From the NCBI GenBank assembly GCA_021204565.1, contig JAJPZE010000171.1:1-10787 (forward strand): a stretch of 10,787 bases of DNA, written 5' to 3'. This document shows positions 6,575 through 10,787 of this stretch, piece after piece. The first letter of the stretch is position 1. Each line of letters opens with the position of its first letter. A program made the translations under genes and the position numbers. Origin of the DNA: Prevotella sp. (GTDB lineage Bacteria; Bacteroidota; Bacteroidia; Bacteroidales; Bacteroidaceae). The notes beneath the pieces are model-generated. The model did not search any database and was not told where the DNA came from. It saw nothing but the letters and a program-made list of their open reading frames with translations.

Positions 6575-6847
6575 ATGAAGGTTCGTGCAAACGAGAGCAA
6601 ACGAGCTTGCTCGATTTGCCGAGTGCAGCCGAAGCCCGACGAAGTCAACGACGACTTTCAGGACATCCTTATCAACGGAGTCAACTTCCGAAAGGGCGGC
6701 GAACGGAGCGCGGAAGATAAGGACAAAGTGAAGACGAAAGCACGCAAGAAGCTATATATAACGGGGGCGCACGGCTCCGGAAGCGCACGTCAGAAAGCCC
6801 GGTACCGCCGTCAAAGGGCGGCACGGAGCGGGCGCAAAACGAAATAA
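6575..6847 (+). CDS. Small basic protein of unknown function with a CxxC motif
   Basis: I do not recognise this 90-residue reading frame. From the ATG at 6575 it has a CSIC motif at 12-15, a central segment with acidic residues (VNDDFQDILINGVNFRKGG, 24-42) and a strongly basic C-terminal half rich in Lys and Arg (KTKARKKLYI, 55-64; ARYRRQRAARSGRKTK, 75-90). The tail suggests nucleic acid or ribosome contact. Support for a real gene is its position: 17 bases after the transformylase stop, 11 bases before the methyltransferase, same strand. Its codon choice (GAC, GGC, AAG, AAC) matches the neighbours. An upstream in-frame ATG at 6500 lies inside the transformylase gene and is rejected. A lone CxxC could bind metal only as a dimer or with other ligands. 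Confidence 0.55.
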   Translation: MKVRANESKRACSICRVQPKPDEVNDDFQDILINGVNFRKGGERSAEDKDKVKTKARKKLYITGAHGSGSARQKARYRRQRAARSGRKTK

Positions 6848-6858
6848 ATACCGATTAT

Positions 6859-7584
6859 ATGAATTTCGAAAACGAGGATAAAGCGTCGGTCGAAGAGATA
6901 AAACGGCGGTTTGATAACGATGTAGATACTTTCGCCAATCTCGATACCGGGCAGAGCTCGATACCCGATGCGCGGCTGTTTTTAGAGATAACGACGGAGG
7001 CGGCAAAGCGTCTCGCGCCCGAGGCGGAGAACGTTCTTGACATCGGTTGCGGGGCGGGGAACTATACGATGATGTTGCTCCGGAAGCTCCCGAACCTTAA
7101 TTGCACGCTCGCCGACCTTAGCGCGAGGATGTTGGAAAGGGCAAAGGAGAGGGTTTCTAAAGCGACGAACGGGACGGTACGAACCATTCAAGGCGACATC
7201 AGGAGCACAGATTTGGGTTCGGACGAGACATATGACATCATCCTTGCGGGCGCCGTTCTGCACCATTTGCGCACCGACAGAGACTGGGAGAATGCTTTTG
7301 CGAGACTTTACGCCGTATTAAAACCGGGCGGCTGTCTGATGATTTCCGACCTGATAAAACAAGACACGGATGTGTTGGAAACCTATTTCCGCGAACGCTT
7401 TTGCGAACACTTGGAGAGGATTGGAGGACGGGAATACAGCATTAACCACTTACGTGCCGTCGACCGTGAAGATACCCCGCGGAGCATCAGTTATCAGATA
7501 GAGCTTATGCGGAAGACGGGTTTCCGCCAAACGGATATCCTGCACAAAAACGTCTGCTTCTGCTCTTTCTGCGGAATAAAGTAA
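6859..7584 (+). CDS. Class I SAM-dependent methyltransferase
   Basis: The 241-residue protein has a Rossmann-type methyltransferase core: motif I VLDIGCGAGNYT (59-70), the acidic end of strand 2 in LADLSARML (84-92), motif III-like IQGDIRSTDL (110-119), motif IV DIILAGAVLHHL (126-137) and KPGGCLMISDL (155-165). The N-terminal segment RFDNDVDTFANLDTGQ (17-32) resembles a group of uncharacterised methyltransferases with a D-V-x-x-F-x-N-L-x-T-G-Q signature. The C-terminus ends with a cysteine cluster, CFCSFCG (233-239). The substrate cannot be read from the sequence; small molecules or RNA are possible. It starts 11 bases after the small basic gene and is probably the last gene of the operon, since a leftward tRNA unit follows. 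The family call is firm and the function is open. Confidence 0.85.
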   Translation: MNFENEDKASVEEIKRRFDNDVDTFANLDTGQSSIPDARLFLEITTEAAKRLAPEAENVLDIGCGAGNYTMMLLRKLPNLNCTLADLSARMLERAKERVSKATNGTVRTIQGDIRSTDLGSDETYDIILAGAVLHHLRTDRDWENAFARLYAVLKPGGCLMISDLIKQDTDVLETYFRERFCEHLERIGGREYSINHLRAVDREDTPRSISYQIELMRKTGFRQTDILHKNVCFCSFCGIK

Positions 7585-7622
7585 CTGTCCTGTTGCGGAG
7601 CGACCTCGCAAGAATTGTGGGG

Positions 7623-7678
7623 AAAAAGCAGTGCGTACATCGCGGCGAGCAAGGGTTTCGCGCTACGATATACGCACT
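7623..7678 (-). terminator. Intrinsic terminator of the tRNA-Asp unit
   Basis: On the minus strand AGTGCGTATATCG (7678-7666) pairs with CGATGTACGCACT (7642-7630). This makes 13 bp with one G-U pair around a 23-base loop, followed by GC and TTTTT (7627-7623). It begins 17 bases past the tRNA 3' end. There is no matching T tract on the plus-strand side, so it is directed against leftward transcription, though the stem could also slow read-through from the methyltransferase gene. Confidence 0.8.
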
Positions 7679-7695
7679 ATCAATCTGTGTGAACG

Positions 7696-7770
7696 CGGTG
7701 CGTGCGGGGCTCGAACCCGCGACCTCCTGCGTGACAGGCAGGCATTCTAACCAGGCTGAACTAACGCACC
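7696..7770 (-). tRNA. tRNA-Asp (anticodon GUC)
   Basis: Read leftward, the 75 bases fold as a complete cloverleaf. Acceptor GGTGCGT pairs with ACGCACC (7 perfect pairs). The D arm is GTTC/GAAT with loop AGCCTGGTTA. Anticodon stem CCTGC/GCAGG carries loop CTGTCAC, giving anticodon GTC. The variable loop is AGGTC and the T arm is GCGGG/CCCGC with loop TTCGAGC. The discriminator is G, as expected for aspartate. CCA is not encoded (CGT follows), common in Bacteroidetes. Promoter and terminator are both visible, so it is a single-gene unit, convergent with the operon ending at 7584. Confidence 0.96.
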
Positions 7771-7786
7771 CCGTGGTTTGCGGGCG

Positions 7787-7819
7787 CAAAGGTAAGGATT
7801 TCTTTTAATTCGGAACAAA
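7787..7819 (-). promoter_or_regulatory. tRNA-Asp promoter
   Basis: On the minus strand TTTG (7819-7816), a 21-bp spacer and TACCTTTG (7794-7787) match the Bacteroidetes promoter consensus. The expected start near 7780 lies about 10 bases before the mature tRNA 5' end. Confidence 0.8.
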
Positions 7820-7897
7820 GATTTTGAGAACTTTTTACTTGTCTGCGGCGCAATGCATGTAGATATTCTTTTCCGCATATCTAATGTTGTTGTTTTT

Positions 7898-7928
7898 CTT
7901 GTGCGCTTTGTAATAATATTTACCTTTG
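7898..7928 (+). promoter_or_regulatory. Promoter of the FNT-family gene
   Basis: CTTG (7898-7901), a 19-bp spacer and TACCTTTG (7921-7928) match the Bacteroidetes consensus with a TTG-type -33 element. The start would be near 7935, giving a leader of about 60 nt to the ATG at 7994. Confidence 0.7.
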
Positions 7929-7993
7929 CAACATTAACGACCGATAAACCTGACAATCCTTTTAATATAAATAATGTATAAAGACCTGTTGAT

Positions 7994-8605
7994 ATGCGTA
8001 ACGAAGTGAATATTTTATTGCGTGCGGTGATGGCCGGCATAGCTATCTCCTGCGGTTGTATTTGTAATTTGGCAATCGGCGGCGTGGCAGGAGCGGTGCT
8101 GTTTACTTTCGGGCTGTTAACCGTTGTCCATTACCAATATAAGCTCTATACGGGTACTGCCGGGTTTGTAACTACGTGGCGGAGCGTCGGAGAACTTGTC
8201 GTGGTGCTCGCGGGGAACATTATCGGTTGCTTGCTGTGCGGCAGGGGAATCGCTTATGCCAAGCCCGAATTGAGTGCGGCGGCGGCTAATCTGCTTGCGG
8301 CACGTCTTAATTACTCTCTTCCGGCGGCGTTCATACTTGCCGTCGGTTGCGGCTTTATAATGACTACGGCGGTGTATTTCGGACGTCAGAAGATGTTTCT
8401 GCCCTTGCTGTTCGGCGTGCCGTGCTTTATCATTTGCGGCTTTCTCCACTCTATTGCCGACGCCTGTTATTATTTGGCTTGCCCCGTTTCGTTCCTTTCG
8501 GAGCACGCTTCGTCTGTCCTCGCGCTGTACGTATCGATAGTGCTGGGCAACTTCGTCGGGTGCAATCTCTATCGTTTGGGCGAGCTTGTGAAAGCAAAAG
8601 AATAA
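7994..8605 (+). CDS. Formate/nitrite transporter (FNT) family membrane protein, short form
   Basis: A 203-residue hydrophobic protein with about six membrane segments (roughly 10-28, 30-48, 65-84, 108-128, 134-162, 172-192). Features of the FNT family, pentameric channels for small monovalent anions such as formate, nitrite or hydrosulfide, are GIAISCGC near the start, the first half-helix motif ending LYTGTAGF (51-58; family LFTGN), and GNIIG (74-78). The segment GFLHSIADACYY (149-160) keeps the central pore histidine (H152), and GNFVG (185-189) follows. Usual FNT proteins are 250-290 residues, so loops and tails are short here. In the histidine helix the family's HxxxN becomes HSIAD, with aspartate for asparagine. 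The transported ion is unknown. It has its own promoter. Confidence 0.75.
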   Translation: MRNEVNILLRAVMAGIAISCGCICNLAIGGVAGAVLFTFGLLTVVHYQYKLYTGTAGFVTTWRSVGELVVVLAGNIIGCLLCGRGIAYAKPELSAAAANLLAARLNYSLPAAFILAVGCGFIMTTAVYFGRQKMFLPLLFGVPCFIICGFLHSIADACYYLACPVSFLSEHASSVLALYVSIVLGNFVGCNLYRLGELVKAKE

Positions 8606-8634
8606 GCGTAAATTATATAAATGTACGTATAATA

Positions 8635-8667
8635 TTTGGATTAAAAGGCGTTTTTGCACTACCTTTG
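8635..8667 (+). promoter_or_regulatory. Glucokinase gene promoter with long leader
   Basis: TTTG (8635-8638), a 21-bp spacer and TACCTTTG (8660-8667) match the Bacteroidetes consensus. Transcription would start near 8674, about 175 nt before the ATG at 8851. The leader contains an imperfect hairpin (GTGTAAAG 8697-8704 with CTTCACAC 8709-8716, one mismatch) and GGCTT/AAGCC arms at about 8732-8751. No known riboswitch was recognised. Confidence 0.75.
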
Positions 8668-8850
8668 CCTGCCGGCGAGTTTCGGTTGCACTCGTTGTGT
8701 AAAGCAAGCTTCACACTCGTTTGCACGTAATCGGCTTGCCGCTTTCGAAGCCTGCGGAGAAAGAACCTTTGCTGTGCGCTCCGCGTAATGTAAGAGCGTA
8801 GATATATTTATCTGATATTAATTAACAACTAAAAACAAATATCTTAAGCG

Positions 8851-9846
8851 ATGAGCGAGAACGAGATGAAGCCATATGTCATTGGCTTGGATTTAGGAGG
8901 CACGAACTCCGTGTTCGGCATTGTTGACAGCCGTGGGGAGATGAAAGCGACAACCTCAATTAAGACTCAGGGTTATCAAACAGTTGAGAATTATGTTGAC
9001 GCATCGTGTGAGGCGTTGAAGCTGATAATAGATCAGGTCGGCGGTATAAGCACTATCAAAGCAATGGGTATCGGCGCCCCCAACGCCAATTATTATAACG
9101 GGACGATTGAGTTTGCCCCGAATCTGACGTGGGCGCATAAGAGTGTCGTCCCGTTGGCGCAGATGTTCTCCGATAAGCTCGGCGTGCCTGTGGCGATAAC
9201 CAACGATGCTAACGCTGCAGCGATAGGGGAGATGACCTACGGAGTCGCGCGCGGGATGAAGAACTTTATAATGATTACTCTCGGCACGGGTGTGGGCTCG
9301 GGCATCGTCGTCAACGGGCAGTTGGTCTACGGATGCGATGGTTTTGCCGGCGAACTTGGGCATACGATAATGGTCAGAGAGCACGGGCGCCTCTGCGGTT
9401 GCGGGCGTCACGGTTGCCTTGAAGCATACTGCTCGGCGACGGGGGTGGCGCGCACGGCACGCGAACTCCTCTCTACAACAAAGCGTCCGTCGTCGTTACG
9501 CGAGCTCAATCCGGAGAATATAACATCGCTTGAGGTGTCTCTTGCGGCGGCAAAAGGCGACAAGCTCGCGCTTGATATTTATGAGTTCACGGGCGATATG
9601 CTGGGCAGGGCGTGCGCGGACTTCGCGGTGTTCTCCTCTCCCGAAGCGTTCATATTCTTCGGCGGACTGACTAAGGCGGGCGACCTGATAATGGATCCGA
9701 TAAAGAAAGCGTACGACAAGAACGTGCTGGGCATATTCAAGGGCAAGGCGAAGTTCTTAATCAGCGCCTTAGACGGTTCGTCCGCGGCAGTGCTCGGAGC
9801 GTCGGCAATAGGCTGGGACATACCCCACACCGCCGCAAAAGCATAA
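8851..9846 (+). CDS. ROK-family glucokinase
   Basis: A 331-residue cytoplasmic sugar kinase that most likely phosphorylates glucose with ATP, feeding glycolysis. ATP-binding DLGGTNS is at 14-20. ITNDANAAAIGE (116-127) carries the catalytic aspartate D119. ITLGTGVGSG (142-151) is the sugar/phosphate segment. GELGH (167-171) provides the zinc-binding histidine H171, followed by the ROK zinc motif CGCGRHGC (182-189) and E191. FFGGLTKAG (269-277) is the second ATP segment. There is no N-terminal DNA-binding domain, so it is a kinase and not a ROK repressor. A second ATG lies at codon 6 (8866); the first is kept because the leader before it is A-rich. Other hexose substrates (fructose, N-acetylglucosamine-type sugars) cannot be excluded. 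It is monocistronic. Confidence 0.9.
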   Translation: MSENEMKPYVIGLDLGGTNSVFGIVDSRGEMKATTSIKTQGYQTVENYVDASCEALKLIIDQVGGISTIKAMGIGAPNANYYNGTIEFAPNLTWAHKSVVPLAQMFSDKLGVPVAITNDANAAAIGEMTYGVARGMKNFIMITLGTGVGSGIVVNGQLVYGCDGFAGELGHTIMVREHGRLCGCGRHGCLEAYCSATGVARTARELLSTTKRPSSLRELNPENITSLEVSLAAAKGDKLALDIYEFTGDMLGRACADFAVFSSPEAFIFFGGLTKAGDLIMDPIKKAYDKNVLGIFKGKAKFLISALDGSSAAVLGASAIGWDIPHTAAKA

Positions 9847-9850
9847 CGTT

Positions 9851-9864
9851 TATCCGAGAGGATA
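9851..9864 (+). repeat. Small GNRA-loop hairpin after the glucokinase gene
   Basis: TATCC (9851-9855) pairs with GGATA (9860-9864) around GAGA, a GNRA-type tetraloop, four bases after the stop codon. No T tract follows. It may protect the mRNA 3' end or be incidental. Confidence 0.35.
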
Positions 9865-9881
9865 CATAAATCAGCATACAA

Positions 9882-9917
9882 CGAGAGCGGAACGTCAGCA
9901 TTGATGATCCGCTCTCG
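9882..9917 (+). terminator. Strong hairpin, possible glucokinase terminator
   Basis: CGAGAGCGGA (9882-9891) and TCCGCTCTCG (9908-9917) form 10 perfect GC-rich pairs with a 16-base loop, 36 bases after the stop. The sequence after it (GCGTATATAACTTTCTTC) is only weakly T-rich, so this is not a textbook intrinsic terminator. Position and stem strength favour a 3'-end role. Confidence 0.5.
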
Positions 9918-9944
9918 GCGTATATAACTTTCTTCCGCATTTGC

Positions 9945-9975
9945 TTGCATATAACGCCCAATTGCACTACTTTTG
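9945..9975 (+). promoter_or_regulatory. Promoter of a candidate small RNA or leader
   Basis: TTG (9945-9947), a 20-bp spacer and TACTTTTG (9968-9975) match the Bacteroidetes consensus. The start would be near 9982, more than 320 nt before the next start codon, so it either drives an untranslated RNA or gives the BspA-like gene a very long leader. Confidence 0.7.
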
Positions 9976-9981
9976 CCTTCG

Positions 9982-10161
9982 CTTTCGGCATTTGTACGGA
10001 TATTTGTGTATTAATATTAAAACGTTGGAATGTATGATGTAGCATAGATATAGGACATTAAGATAAAAAGCGTTAGCTTGCATTCTTGTCTTCTGTAAAT
10101 AGCCATTATATGAAGCGGTCAAGGGTTTAAGCCAATGCTCACGCATTAAGCGTGGGCTTTT
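9982..10161 (+). ncRNA. Candidate structured non-coding RNA, about 180 nt
   Basis: The stretch between a consensus promoter and a terminator-like hairpin has no convincing open frame. It shows modular pairing: GGAATGTA (10027-10034) with TGCATTCT (10079-10086), 8 bp including two G-U pairs; then CTTCTGTAA (10090-10098) with TTATA-T-GAAG (10106-10115), 9 pairs with one bulged T and loop ATAGCCA; then the terminal hairpin. Length and independent transcription resemble the Bacteroidales-1/6S-type RNAs, but I cannot confirm that fold. It shows no tmRNA, SRP RNA or RNase P hallmarks. It may instead be an attenuated leader of the following gene. Ends are estimates. Confidence 0.4.
10137..10161 (+). 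terminator. Intrinsic terminator-like hairpin
   Basis: GCTCACGC (10137-10144) pairs with GCGTGGGC (10150-10157), 8 bp with one G-U, around the loop ATTAA, and is followed directly by TTTT (10158-10161). The compact GC-rich stem, short loop and T run fit a Rho-independent terminator, although the T run is short. Confidence 0.7.
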
Positions 10162-10309
10162 ACTCGTATATGACTGCAATGGTTATGGCTATACCTCAGA
10201 AGACGTAGACAAGTTATTGGTCCACGTTCTTTATTGTCCTCGCTCCGACCCTTTGGACCGCTAAACATTAATAATAACACAACCAAACATTTAATACAAA
10301 CGAACATTT

Positions 10310-10645
10310 ATGAAACATATATTTACTACGAGAGCATTCATTCTCTCATTGCTCCTCTCGCTCCCCTGCGTTCGCACCCTCGCGTATGACTTCTATGCTA
10401 AGAATGATGACGGAGTAAACATCTACTACTACATCACCTCATCAACTGACCGAACTGTGGCGGTATCCGGAGGAACATATTCAGGCGACGTCGTTATTCC
10501 CTCAACCGTAGAATACGAAAGCATCTCCTATTCCGTAACAGGTATAGGAATTTATGCATTCGATGATTGTTCGAGCCTTACCTCAATAGAAATACCAAGC
10601 AGTGTTACAAGTATAGGATATTATGCATTCGTCGGTTGTATATAG
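10310..10645 (+). pseudogene. Truncated BspA-like leucine-rich-repeat surface protein
   Basis: The 111-residue frame starts with a clear signal peptide (MKHIFTTRAF then ILSLLLSLP, likely cut after TLA at 25). The typical N-terminal cap of Bacteroidales BspA-like proteins follows: YDFYAKNDDGVNIYYYI (26-42), GGTYSGDVVIPSTV (54-67) and SVTGIG (75-80). The first LRR_5 repeat is AFDDCSSLTSIEIPSSVTSI (83-102); the next begins YYAFVGC and stops at I111 with TAG TAG. The repeat is also visible in DNA: GTATAGGA at 10542 recurs at 10611, one 69-base unit later. Family members carry many repeats and often a C-terminal sorting domain, so this copy is cut short, either as a remnant or a minimal secreted form. 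Its base composition looks more AT-rich than the housekeeping genes. Such proteins are adhesins or host/glycan-binding surface proteins. No promoter is evident immediately upstream. Confidence 0.75.
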
Positions 10646-10667
10646 TAGCATGTAATTAACCGCGAGG

Positions 10668-10734
10668 GATAATCAATACTAAGAAATAACACACTGATAA
10701 TCAATACTTTGCGGGGATTTAACACTTTGCGGGG
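10668..10734. repeat. Two interleaved short direct repeats
   Basis: GATAATCAATACT occurs at 10668-10680 and 10696-10708, 28 bases apart. ACTTTGCGGGG occurs at 10706-10716 and 10724-10734, 18 bases apart; its first copy overlaps the second copy of the other repeat. They lie directly after the truncated BspA-like frame, upstream of a promoter. They may be degenerate remains of a duplication or binding sites for a regulator of the next gene. Confidence 0.55.
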
Positions 10735-10738
10735 CATA

Positions 10739-10770
10739 TTTGGTGGTTCGATATTCCGCGCATAATTTTG
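10739..10770 (+). promoter_or_regulatory. Promoter pointing out of the right edge
   Basis: TTTG (10739-10742), a 20-bp spacer and TAATTTTG (10763-10770) match both elements of the Bacteroidetes promoter. Transcription would start near 10777 and run into a gene beyond the window. Confidence 0.65.
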
Positions 10771-10787
10771 CGATGTATTTCTACCGC

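Larger units (their letters stand above)
9847..10309. other. Intergenic region with hairpins, promoter and candidate small RNA; no protein gene seen
   Basis: The gap of over 460 bases contains two hairpins after the glucokinase stop, a rightward promoter (9945-9975), a possible structured transcript ending at a terminator-like hairpin (to about 10161), and an A-rich stretch just before the BspA-like start. From 10162 to 10309 I see no clear promoter and only a weak 6-bp inverted repeat with a long loop (10219-10224 and 10254-10259). Confidence 0.6.

Noticed and set aside
7593..7808. 71-residue frame on the plus strand
   Set aside because: It runs through the tRNA-Asp gene and its terminator and is not coding.
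10219..10259. GGTCCA/TGGACC inverted repeat before the BspA-like gene
   Set aside because: Only 6 bp with a 29-base loop; it could easily occur by chance.
10640..10655. Possible 4-base insertion ending the BspA-like frame
   Set aside because: Removing ATAT at 10640-10643 restores a CSS motif but reaches another stop (TAA) two codons later, so a simple frameshift does not rescue the protein.

Overview
The window is chromosomal DNA of a Bacteroidetes bacterium, most likely order Bacteroidales. Three things point there. The gene order hpt-adk-obg-pgeF-M23 peptidase is a typical Bacteroidales layout. Six sites match the Bacteroidetes sigma factor promoter (TTTG/TTG, 19-21 bp, TAnnTTTG). Start codons are preceded by A-rich sequence rather than Shine-Dalgarno motifs. 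A stand-alone AICAR transformylase and a BspA-like leucine-rich-repeat protein also fit this order.

Left edge (1-1100): the first 105 codons of a yicC-family endoribonuclease gene run leftward off the window. A gene-free stretch of almost 800 bases follows. It holds a tandem 9-bp repeat, a three-armed inverted repeat (712-765), a small perfect palindrome (793-810), a second three-armed repeat (974-998) and the hpt promoter (1050-1081).

Centre (1101-7584): seven rightward genes lie close together and probably form one operon: hpt, adk, obg, pgeF, a secreted M23 (LytM) endopeptidase, a stand-alone AICAR transformylase, an unrecognised 90-residue basic protein and a class I methyltransferase (eight reading frames counting hpt). 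Purine salvage, nucleotide balance and late purine synthesis (hpt, adk, AICAR transformylase, possibly pgeF) are mixed with ribosome assembly (obg) and cell-wall work (pgeF, M23).

Right centre (7585-9846): a complete leftward tRNA-Asp(GUC) unit has promoter, tRNA and intrinsic terminator all visible. Divergent from it is a short formate/nitrite-transporter-family membrane protein with its own promoter, then a ROK-family glucokinase with its own promoter and a leader of about 175 nt.

Right edge (9847-10787): two hairpins after the glucokinase gene are followed by a promoter and, about 180 nt later, an intrinsic-terminator-like hairpin. This could be a small non-coding RNA or an attenuated leader. 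Next comes a truncated BspA-like reading frame (111 residues, barely two repeats), then AT-rich DNA with short direct repeats and a last promoter pointing out of the window.

Most of the window is ordinary housekeeping DNA. I saw no insertion sequence, CRISPR array or phage gene, and no clear new defence or mobile system. The best candidates for something undescribed are the 9980-10161 transcript, the three-armed inverted repeats upstream of hpt, and the small basic protein in the operon.
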